From positions 310,001 to 374,000 of the forward strand of contig CAWFCZ010000018.1 of assembly GCA_963814355.1 (NCBI GenBank): a stretch of DNA of 64,000 bases, written 5' to 3'. Position numbers and translations under genes: made by a program. Below the pieces are notes generated by a model. That model saw nothing but the letters and a program-made list of their open reading frames with translations. It did not search any database and had not been told where the DNA came from. Below, piece after piece: positions 57,376 through 64,000 of the stretch. Each line of letters opens with the position of its first letter. Position 1 is the stretch's first letter. The stretch is from JADGOV01 sp963814355 (GTDB lineage: Bacteria > Actinomycetota > Actinomycetes > JADGOV01).

Positions 57376-58539
57376 TCAGGCCGTCGACGCCGGTACGAAC
57401 GGCGGCTTGACCACCGCCATGGCGGAACGGCGCCCTCGGATGTCAACCTGGACGTGGTCGCCCTCTGTCACGGACCGGGTCAGCAACGCGAGGCCTACGC
57501 CCACCCGCTTCGTGGGTGAGAACGTTCCGCTGGTGACTTCGCCGAGCGTCTCCCCCGCCTCGGACAGCACCGGCATGTGCGCCCGGGGAATGCCCCGGTC
57601 CAGGGCCTGCAGGCCGCGCAGCACCCGGTGAGGGCCGCGCTCCCGCTCGCTGGTCAACGCATCCCGGCCCCAGAACTGCGCCTTGCCCCACCCCACCGCC
57701 CAGCCGAGCCTGGCCTGCACCGGGGTGATGTCCAGGCTCAGGTCCTGACCGTGCAGCGGATATCCCATTTCGGTCCGCAGCGTGTCCCGGGCGCCCAGAC
57801 CGCAGGCTCGCCCGCCGTACACCGGCGCCGCGGCCAGCAGCGCGTCCCACAACTCCCCCGCGTCCCCCCACCTGGGCAGCAACTCGAACCCGCGCTCGCC
57901 GGTGTAGCCGGTGCGGCACACCGTCAGCGGAACCCCGCGCCACTCCAGCTCCCGAAACGCCATGTACTCCAGATCGGTAGGCAGCTCCAGCGTCGCCATC
58001 AGCTCAAAGGACCGAGGTCCCTGCACCGCCAGCACGGCCAGCTCGTCATGCCGGTCGTGAATCGACACCCCGTCCGGCGCGGCGGCCCGAAGCCGGCGCT
58101 GCACGTCCGCCGAGTTGGCCGCGTTCGGAATGAGGTACAGCCGGTCCTCGCTGCCAAAGTAGACGATGAGGTCGTCGACCACACCGCCCGTTTCCTCCTC
58201 ACAACACAGCGTGTACTGCGCCCGGCCCGGGCCGATCCGGCCCAGGTCGTTGGTCAAGCAGCGATTGAGGAAGTCGCGGGCGCCCGCTCCGGCGACCGTC
58301 GCCTTGCCGAGATGGCTGACGTCGAAGATACCCACCGCTTCACGGACCGCGGCATGCTCCTTGAGGACGCCGCCGCCGGGGTACTCGATCGGCATCTGCC
58401 AGCCGCCGAAGTCGGCCATTTTCGCGCCGAGCTCGCGGTGCCTGTCGTGCAATGGCCCGCGCCGAACCGGCGGCGCAGCCGCCGCGTCGGCGCCGGCTGC
58501 GCGGTCGGTTGCAGGTACGGGCGGCTGGTCGTCGGGCAT
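57376..58539 (-). CDS. gcvT: aminomethyltransferase (glycine cleavage T protein)
   Basis: 387 residues: LHDRHRELGAKMADFGGWQM, GIFDVSHLGKATVAG, DRLYLIPNAANSADVQRRL, CRTGYTGERGFELL and a C-terminal barrel TSGTFSPTKRVGVGLALL. It transfers the methylene group of glycine to tetrahydrofolate. ATG 58539 is used; an extension of ten residues is possible. The Ala/Pro-rich stretch before residue 25 is not part of the conserved fold. It is divergent from leucyl aminopeptidase. Confidence 0.94.
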   Translation of the reverse strand: MPDDQPPVPATDRAAGADAAAAPPVRRGPLHDRHRELGAKMADFGGWQMPIEYPGGGVLKEHAAVREAVGIFDVSHLGKATVAGAGARDFLNRCLTNDLGRIGPGRAQYTLCCEEETGGVVDDLIVYFGSEDRLYLIPNAANSADVQRRLRAAAPDGVSIHDRHDELAVLAVQGPRSFELMATLELPTDLEYMAFRELEWRGVPLTVCRTGYTGERGFELLPRWGDAGELWDALLAAAPVYGGRACGLGARDTLRTEMGYPLHGQDLSLDITPVQARLGWAVGWGKAQFWGRDALTSERERGPHRVLRGLQALDRGIPRAHMPVLSEAGETLGEVTSGTFSPTKRVGVGLALLTRSVTEGDHVQVDIRGRRSAMAVVKPPFVPASTA

Positions 58540-58570
58540 GCTCGGCACGCTACCGCCCCAGGACGGCACC

Positions 58571-58576
58571 TACCAT
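58571..58576 (+). promoter_or_regulatory. leaderless -10 element TACCAT
   Basis: TACCAT ends six bases before the ATG at 58583; leaderless promoter geometry. The following CGAGGT is too close to the start to act as a normal ribosome site. Confidence 0.5.
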
Positions 58577-58582
58577 CGAGGT

Positions 58583-60070
58583 ATGACCAGCCTTACGTTG
58601 TCCACCGCGGATCCGGCCACCCTGCGAGCGGATGTGATCGTGGTCGGCGTGCACATCGGGTCTGGTGGCCCAGCGTTGGCACCCGGCGCGGACGGTGTCG
58701 ACGCGGCGCTCGACGGCCGGCTGACCGCGGCGCTGACCGCGCTGCACGGGACCGGTAAGGCCGGCGAGTGCACCACCGTGGCGACCTTCGGTGCCACCGC
58801 GGCGGCCGCGGTGATCGCGGTTGGACTGGGCGAGCCGGCCGATCCCGGCTATGACCCGGAGGTGCTGCGACGGGCGGCCGGCGTGGGGATTCGAGCCGCG
58901 GCCGGACACGACCGGGTGGCGGTCGCGCTCCCGGCGCAGGATCGGGAGTCGTTGCGCGCGGTGTGCGAGGGCGCGCTGCTCGGCGCGTACAGCTTCGATC
59001 GCTACCGCACCAGCAGTCGTGACCCGGCCAAGAGCCCGGTGTCCGCGATCACCGTGGTCTCTCCGCAGCGCAAGGTCCGCCCGGTGGGCCGCCGGGCGGA
59101 GACGGTCGCGGCGGCCGTCGCCTTGACCCGCGACCTGGTCAACATGCCGCCGAGCGATATGCACCCGGCGGAGCTGGCAGCGGCGGCCGTGGCCGCGGTA
59201 CCGGCCGGGGTCGAGGTCGAGGTGTGGGATGAGAAGAAGCTCAAACGCCGCGGCTTCGGCGGCATCCTGGGGGTCGGTGCCGGTGCCGCCCACCCGCCGC
59301 GACTGGTGCACCTGAGCTACGCACCGGCTCGGGCCGCCGCCACGCTGACACTGATCGGCAAGGGCATCACGTACGACTCCGGTGGCCTGTCCCTCAAGCC
59401 GGCGTCGGCGATGGAGGACATGAAATCGGACATGGCTGGCGGCGCGGCGGTGCTGGCGGCCACCGCGGCCATCGCCAAGCTCGGCATCCGGCTGCGGGTG
59501 GAGGCGTGGCTGCCGATGGCGGAGAACATGCCGTCCGGGTCGGCCATCCGACCCTCCGACGTGCTGTCCATGTACGGCGGCAAGCAGGTCGAGGTGCTCA
59601 ACACCGACGCTGAGGGGCGGCTCATCCTCGGCGACGCGCTGGCCCGGGCCAGTGAGGACCATCCCGATTACATCGTCGACGTGGCTACGCTGACCGGCGC
59701 TCAGGTGGTTGCCCTTGGCAGCCGGGTGGCCGGGGTGATGTCCAACGACGACGCCTTCCGCGACCGGGTCGTCGCCGCCGCCGGCCGGGCCGGGGAGCAG
59801 ATGTGGCCGATGCCGTTGCCCAAGGAACTGCGCAAGTCCCTGGACTCCGAGATCGCCGACCTGTCCAACACCGGGGACCGGTACGGCGGCATGCTGGTCG
59901 CCGGCCTGTTCCTGCAGGAATTCGTCGGAGCCGGCATACCGTGGGCGCACCTGGACATCGCGGGTCCGTCGTTCAACACCGGTGATCCGCACGACTACAC
60001 CCCCACGGGGGGCACCGGGGCCGCGGTCCGGACGCTGGTCGAACTCGCCGAGTCCCTCGCCGAAGACTAG
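58583..60070 (+). CDS. pepA: leucyl aminopeptidase (M17)
   Basis: 495 residues. The C-terminal catalytic domain has LIGKGITYDSGGLSLKPASA (metal Lys and Asp), MKSDMAGGAAVL, and the signature NTDAEGRL at about 340-347, then LTGAQVVALGSRVAGV. It removes N-terminal residues from peptides with two metal ions. The N-terminal domain is variable, as usual. A leaderless transcript is likely. Confidence 0.94.
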   Translation: MTSLTLSTADPATLRADVIVVGVHIGSGGPALAPGADGVDAALDGRLTAALTALHGTGKAGECTTVATFGATAAAAVIAVGLGEPADPGYDPEVLRRAAGVGIRAAAGHDRVAVALPAQDRESLRAVCEGALLGAYSFDRYRTSSRDPAKSPVSAITVVSPQRKVRPVGRRAETVAAAVALTRDLVNMPPSDMHPAELAAAAVAAVPAGVEVEVWDEKKLKRRGFGGILGVGAGAAHPPRLVHLSYAPARAAATLTLIGKGITYDSGGLSLKPASAMEDMKSDMAGGAAVLAATAAIAKLGIRLRVEAWLPMAENMPSGSAIRPSDVLSMYGGKQVEVLNTDAEGRLILGDALARASEDHPDYIVDVATLTGAQVVALGSRVAGVMSNDDAFRDRVVAAAGRAGEQMWPMPLPKELRKSLDSEIADLSNTGDRYGGMLVAGLFLQEFVGAGIPWAHLDIAGPSFNTGDPHDYTPTGGTGAAVRTLVELAESLAED

Positions 60071-60108
60071 GGTTCAGGATCGGTCCCCGAACGGACTCCA
60101 GGACGTCA

Positions 60109-60120
60109 GTAGTTAACTAC
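60109..60120. promoter_or_regulatory. palindrome GTAGTTAACTAC before lpdA
   Basis: A perfect 12-bp palindrome 22 bp before the Lpd start. Its half-site GTAGTT is the same as in the palindrome before the PilZ gene (52695-52712), although the spacing differs. Possible operator. Confidence 0.45.
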
Positions 60121-60142
60121 GGCCAGCAAAGGGAGCGGCGCG

Positions 60143-61519
60143 GTGGCGGAAAACACGTTCGATCTGGTCATCCTCGGCGGTGGCAGCGGTGGGTACGCCG
60201 CCGCGCTGCGCGGCGCCGAACTCGGGCTGACCGTCGCGCTGATCGAGCGGGACCGGGTCGGCGGCACCTGCCTGCACCGTGGCTGCATCCCGACCAAGGC
60301 ACTGCTGCACGCCGCCGAGATCGCCGACCAGACCCGGGAGAGCGATCAGTTCGGCGTCAGAGCCTCGCTGGAGGCCATCGACATGGCCGGAGTCAACGGC
60401 TACAAGGACAAGGTCGTCGGCAAGCTCTGGAAGGGCCTTCAGGGCCTCGTCAAAAGCCGCAAGATCACCTACGTCGAGGGGACCGGCCGGCTCTCCTCCC
60501 CCACCACCGTGGACGTCGAGGGGACCTCGTACACCGCTGCCAGGGCCGTCGTGCTGGCCACCGGGTCCTACTCCCGCTCGCTGCCGGGGCTGGACGTGGA
60601 CGGCGAGCGCATCATCACCAGCGAGCACGCGCTGCTGCTGGACCGGGTACCGGCCTCCGTCGTCGTACTCGGCGGCGGGGTGATCGGCGTGGAGTTCGCC
60701 AGCGTGTGGCGGTCCTTCGGCGCGGAAGTGACGATCATCGAGGCCCTGCCCCACCTGCTGCCGATGGAGGAGGAGTCCAGCTCCAAGCTCCTCGAGCGGG
60801 CGTTCCGCAAGCGGGGCATCGGGTTCTCCCTGGGGGCGAAGTTCACCGAGGCAAAGGTCACCGACACCGGCGTCACGGTCACCTTGGAGAACGGCAAGAC
60901 CTACGACGGCGAGCTGTTGTTGGTCGCGGTCGGGCGCGGGCCGGTATCCGACGGGCTGGGCTACACCGAGGCTGGCGTGGCGATGGACCGCGGGTTCGTG
61001 ACGGTGGACGAGCACTGCCAGACCAACCTGCCCGACGTCTACGCAATCGGCGACCTGCGACCGGGGCTGCAACTGGCACACGTCGGCTTCGCCGAGGGCA
61101 TCATGGTCGCCGAGCGGGTCGCCGGCCTCGACCCGCCGGCGATCGACTACGACGGCGTGCCGCGGGTGACGTACTCCTCCCCGGAGGTCGCCTCGGTCGG
61201 GATCACCTCGGCGCAGGCCAAGGAGCGCGGGCACCAGGCGGTCGAGACGGTGTACGACCTCGCCGGCAACGGTCGGGCGCAGATTTTGGCCACCGCGGGG
61301 GCGGTGAAGGTGGTGGCCGCCAAGGACGGGCCGGTACTCGGCGTGCACATGGTGGGTGCCCGGGTCGGGGATCTCATCGCCGAAGCGCAGCTGATCACGA
61401 ACTGGGAAGCCCTGCCGTCGGAGGTCGCCCAGTTGATCCACCCACATCCGACCCTGTCCGAGGCGGTCGGCGAGGCCCACCTCGCCCTCGCCGGCAAGCC
61501 GCTGCACACGCACGGCTAA
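60143..61519 (+). CDS. lpdA: dihydrolipoyl dehydrogenase (E3)
   Basis: 458 residues. FAD site VILGGGSGGYAAALRGAELG, redox disulfide C43-x4-C48 (GGTCLHRGCIPTK), NAD site VVLGGGVIGVEFASVW and the C-terminal His-Glu dyad H435/E440 (HPHPTLSEA). It reoxidises lipoamide of the 2-oxoacid dehydrogenases. GTG 60143 follows AAAGGGAG. It is followed 65 bp on by the E2 gene, with which it forms a functional pair. Confidence 0.96.
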   Translation: MAENTFDLVILGGGSGGYAAALRGAELGLTVALIERDRVGGTCLHRGCIPTKALLHAAEIADQTRESDQFGVRASLEAIDMAGVNGYKDKVVGKLWKGLQGLVKSRKITYVEGTGRLSSPTTVDVEGTSYTAARAVVLATGSYSRSLPGLDVDGERIITSEHALLLDRVPASVVVLGGGVIGVEFASVWRSFGAEVTIIEALPHLLPMEEESSSKLLERAFRKRGIGFSLGAKFTEAKVTDTGVTVTLENGKTYDGELLLVAVGRGPVSDGLGYTEAGVAMDRGFVTVDEHCQTNLPDVYAIGDLRPGLQLAHVGFAEGIMVAERVAGLDPPAIDYDGVPRVTYSSPEVASVGITSAQAKERGHQAVETVYDLAGNGRAQILATAGAVKVVAAKDGPVLGVHMVGARVGDLIAEAQLITNWEALPSEVAQLIHPHPTLSEAVGEAHLALAGKPLHTHG

Positions 61520-61584
61520 GTTCGTCACGCCGCACCGCCCGCTCGATTCCCGTACTCGCTGCTCCGGTCGCAAGAAGGGTCCCC

Positions 61585-63063
61585 ATGTCGGTCTCAGTCA
61601 CGATGCCACGCCTCGGCGAGAGCGTGTCGGAGGGTACGGTCACCCGCTGGCTCAAGAAGGAAGGCGAGCGGGTCGAGGCCGACGAGCCGCTGCTGGAGGT
61701 CTCCACCGACAAGGTCGACACCGAGATCCCCTCCCCGACCGCCGGCGTGGTTTCTTCGATCAAGGTTGCCGAGGACGAGACAGTCGACGTCGGTGCCGAA
61801 CTTGCCACCATCGACGAGGGCGGTTCGGAGTCCGGGTCGGACGCCGGCCAGGCGGCGCAGCCGGCGACCGAGGAACCCGAGCCGGAGCCGGAGCCGGAGC
61901 CCGAGCCCGATCCGGAGCAGCCGGAGGAGCCTATGGCCGAGCAGCCCGAGGAGCCGCCGATGGCCGGCGGCCGCCCGGCGGAAGAGGCCGAGAGCGAGGT
62001 CGGGACCGACCGTGGGGCGGAGGCCTCGGGCGCGGTAACGTCGCCGCCGGACTCCGGCGGCGGAGCCGCGTACGTCACTCCCCTGGTCCGCAAGCTGGCG
62101 GCCGAACGCGGCATCGACCTGAGCACCCTCACCGGCACTGGCGTCGGTGGCCGGATCCGCAAGCAGGACGTACTGGAGGCTCAGCCCGGCCGGCCGGCTG
62201 CCGCGGCGGGCAGTCCGGACACCGCGGCCCCCGAAGGCGACGAGCGGCGGCGCGACACCGAGGCGGCCAAGCCGGCCAGCGCACCGAAGGCGGCGCCCCG
62301 CGCTCCGCAGGCCCCACGGGCGGCCGCCGCGACACATCTCCGCGGCCGTACCGAGAAGTTGTCCAGGCTGCGGACCGTGATCGCTCACCGCATGACCGAG
62401 TCGCTGCAGGTCAGCGCTCAGCTGACCACCGTGTCCGAGGCGGACATCACCGCCATCGCCCGGCTCCGCGACCAGGTCAAGGACGACTTCTTCGCGCGCG
62501 AAGGCGTCAAGCTGTCGTTTCTACCGTTCTTCGCCGCCGCGGTGTGCGACGCGCTCAAGGCGCATCCGATGGTCAACTCCTCCGTCGACCTCGACGAGGG
62601 AACTGTCACCTACCATGACTCCGTCCATCTCGGCATCGCGGTGGACACCGAGCGCGGGCTGCTGGCGCCCGTCATCCAGGACGCCGGGGACCTCAACCTC
62701 GGCGGGCTGGCGCGGAAGATCGACGACCTGGCGAACCGTACCCGCAGCAACGCGGTGAGCCCCGACGAGCTGGGCGGGGGCACGTTCACGCTCACCAACA
62801 CCGGCAGCCGCCGAGTGCTGTTCGATACCCCCATCATCAACCAGCCGCAGGTGGGCATCCTCGGGACCGGCGCCGTGGTCAAGCGGCCGGTGGTGATCGA
62901 GGAACCGAACCTCGGCGAGGTGATCGCCGTGCGCTCCATGGTGTACCTGGCCCTCACCTACGATCACCGGATCGTGGACGGAGCCGACGCCGCCCGCTTC
63001 CTCAACACCGTCCGGGATCGGCTGGAGGAGGGCGCTTTCGCGGCCCAGCTCGGGGTCGGTTGA
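61585..63063 (+). CDS. sucB: dihydrolipoyllysine acyltransferase E2 of 2-oxoacid dehydrogenase
   Basis: 492 residues. One lipoyl domain with the lipoylated K43 (EVSTDKVDTEIPSPTAG), an acidic Glu/Pro-rich linker (about 95-150), an E3-binding domain (YVTPLVRKLAAERGIDLSTL), a second Ala/Pro linker and the catalytic domain ending YDHRIVDGADAARFL (catalytic His and Asp). Single-lipoyl layout and neighbours fit the SucB/DlaT type of actinobacteria, which serve oxoglutarate and pyruvate dehydrogenases. ATG 61585 with AGAAGGG upstream. Confidence 0.94.
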   Translation: MSVSVTMPRLGESVSEGTVTRWLKKEGERVEADEPLLEVSTDKVDTEIPSPTAGVVSSIKVAEDETVDVGAELATIDEGGSESGSDAGQAAQPATEEPEPEPEPEPEPDPEQPEEPMAEQPEEPPMAGGRPAEEAESEVGTDRGAEASGAVTSPPDSGGGAAYVTPLVRKLAAERGIDLSTLTGTGVGGRIRKQDVLEAQPGRPAAAAGSPDTAAPEGDERRRDTEAAKPASAPKAAPRAPQAPRAAAATHLRGRTEKLSRLRTVIAHRMTESLQVSAQLTTVSEADITAIARLRDQVKDDFFAREGVKLSFLPFFAAAVCDALKAHPMVNSSVDLDEGTVTYHDSVHLGIAVDTERGLLAPVIQDAGDLNLGGLARKIDDLANRTRSNAVSPDELGGGTFTLTNTGSRRVLFDTPIINQPQVGILGTGAVVKRPVVIEEPNLGEVIAVRSMVYLALTYDHRIVDGADAARFLNTVRDRLEEGAFAAQLGVG

Positions 63064-63067
63064 GTCC

Positions 63068-63559
63068 TCACCGCAGGTGGCGGGCCATGATGACGTCGTC
63101 GGTGTAGCTACCATCGTCGATCCGGAACTCCTCCCGCAGCACGCCTTCTATCTCATAACCGCGCGACTGGTACAGCGCGAGGGCGCCGGGGTTGCTGGCC
63201 AGCACCCGCAGCGACAGCTTGCGAGCGCCCCGGCGGCCGGCTTCGGTCAGGGCCGCGTCGAGCAACGCGGCGGCCACGCCGCGGCGGCGGGCCGCCGGAT
63301 CCACGGCGAGGCCTTGAATCTGCTGGACGTGGGCGTTGGACGCCAGCGAAGTGGGTGGTCGGACCTTGACGTAGCCCACCACCCGTCCGCCGGACTCGGC
63401 CACCAGAACGTCGCCGGGGCTGGTAGTGCCGTCGAAGAACGCCCCACCGGGCCGGGGCGGCATGACGTACGTGCCGGGCTCGGCGGCGGCGAGGTCCAGG
63501 CGCCCCAACGCGCCGTCGTCGGAGCGCGTCGCCGGGCGGACGGTCAGGTCCGGTTCCAC
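63068..63559 (-). CDS. GNAT family N-acetyltransferase
   Basis: 163 residues. The acetyl-CoA site is IQGLAVDPAARRRGVAAALL (R/Q-x-x-G-x-A), followed by SLRVLASNPGALALYQSRGYE. The substrate is unknown; it resembles the RimI-like branch. It converges on sucB with only 4 bp between stops. TATCGT (63566-63571 on the complementary strand) ends six bases before GTG 63559, giving a leaderless promoter. Confidence 0.88.
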   Translation of the reverse strand: MEPDLTVRPATRSDDGALGRLDLAAAEPGTYVMPPRPGGAFFDGTTSPGDVLVAESGGRVVGYVKVRPPTSLASNAHVQQIQGLAVDPAARRRGVAAALLDAALTEAGRRGARKLSLRVLASNPGALALYQSRGYEIEGVLREEFRIDDGSYTDDVIMARHLR

Positions 63560-63576
63560 CGGGGCACGATAGCGGC

Positions 63577-64000
63577 GTGAAGGTCGCGGTTACCGGTTCA
63601 TCCGGGCTCATCGGCTCGGCCCTCGTGGCGTCGCTGTTGGCCGACGGCCACGAAGTGCGCCGACTGGTTCGACACCCGGCCGAGCGGGCGGGCGAGGTTC
63701 GCTGGACGCCTGGCCTCCTCGATCCGGCGGCCGTGGACGGCATGGATGCCGTCGTCCATCTCGCCGGGGCGGGGGTCGGGGATCACCGCTGGAGCGCATC
63801 ATGGCAGGCGGAGGTGCTCAACAGCCGGGTAGACGGTACGGCGTCGATCGCGGAGTCCATCGCGGCCTGCCGGCGGCCACCGCGGGTCCTGCTTTCCGGT
63901 TCGGCGATCGGATGGTACGGGGACACCGGCGACCGGGAGGTCACCGAGGGCGCCCCGTCCGGCGACGGCTTCCTCGCCGAGGTCGTCCGCCGCTGGGAGG
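63577..64000 (+). CDS. TIGR01777 family NAD-dependent epimerase, N-terminal part
   Basis: The window ends inside this gene; 141 codons are visible from GTG 63577. It shows VKVAVTGSSGLIGSALVASL (Rossmann start), WTPGLLDPAAVDGMDAVVHL, GVGDHRWSASWQAEVLNSRV and LLSGSAIGWYGDTGDREVTE, all diagnostic of TIGR01777 (YfcH-like) SDR proteins. The function is unknown; in related genomes the gene sits next to sucB and lipB. It is divergent from the GNAT gene with only 17 bp between the starts. Confidence 0.88.
   Translation, partial: MKVAVTGSSGLIGSALVASLLADGHEVRRLVRHPAERAGEVRWTPGLLDPAAVDGMDAVVHLAGAGVGDHRWSASWQAEVLNSRVDGTASIAESIAACRRPPRVLLSGSAIGWYGDTGDREVTEGAPSGDGFLAEVVRRWE

Overview
The window is high-GC DNA (about 70% GC, dense coding, many GTG starts, short spacers and ATGA/GTGA stop-start overlaps) from the chromosome of a filamentous-type actinomycete. 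Gene content and order (split qcrCAB/ctaCDEF loci, adenosine kinase beside ctaC, PspA-PspAA-HtpX-PspAB, CobU/CobS close to GcvT-leucyl aminopeptidase-Lpd-SucB-TIGR01777) fit Micromonosporaceae or a neighbouring order. The genus cannot be fixed from sequence alone. No rRNA, tRNA, prophage, insertion sequence or CRISPR array was seen.

Layout. 1-8900: end of a DUF1028 gene, lipid and hydrolase genes, a LOR/SDH (TIGR00300) protein, an aldo/keto reductase, two SRPBCC proteins and a FadD-type acyl-CoA ligase. 8945-17882: a NarL/DesK-type two-component pair, a PimB'-like mannosyltransferase with two membrane-linked metalloproteases, a Cys-rich small protein with a peptide repeat, an NYN/PIN-like protein and a CaiB-type CoA-transferase. 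18049-23580: a secreted DUF4331 protein, a TPR protein and a NicO-type metal exporter carrying an EF-hand loop and a His-rich repeat. 23800-28792: hydrolase, stress membrane protein, DEDDh exonuclease/GIY-YIG protein, stand-alone Lrp ligand domain, TrpD and a zinc-ribbon protein. 28804-41916: the cytochrome bcc-aa3 respiratory genes in two blocks (ctaE-qcrC-qcrA-qcrB on +, ctaC-ctaD-ctaF on -). Between the blocks lie a photolyase, an AI-2E transporter, an SDR/DUF2867 protein and a MerR regulator with a CarH/LitR-like cobalamin domain. 42066-48745: a frameshifted adenosine kinase, ErpA, glycerate kinase and the PspA envelope-stress cluster. 49755-52649: a cobalamin riboswitch, a shortened ECF S-component, an MBL-CobU fusion and CobS. 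52765-57363: a c-di-GMP-type cluster (PilZ protein, MFS transporter, membrane GGDEF cyclase, secreted LamG-like protein) with unusual tiny ORFs in its leaders. 57376-64000: GcvT, leucyl aminopeptidase, Lpd, SucB, GNAT and a TIGR01777 epimerase running off the end.

How the parts fit. Respiration dominates the centre. The photolyase/MerR island may be a light-responsive module, since its regulator keeps the Wx9EH signature and the photolyase promoter has a tandem 11-bp repeat. Cobalamin is a second theme (riboswitch, CobU, CobS, possible B12 regulator). The most unusual DNA is the 350-bp leader at 56318-56667. It holds two tandem seven-codon ORFs with the same peptide, MRSTQWG, each behind its own purine-rich ribosome site, between the diguanylate cyclase and the LamG gene. 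A nine-codon ORF overlaps the PilZ start by GTGA. Short tandem duplications recur at gene ends and inside several genes, so slippage looks active in this genome.
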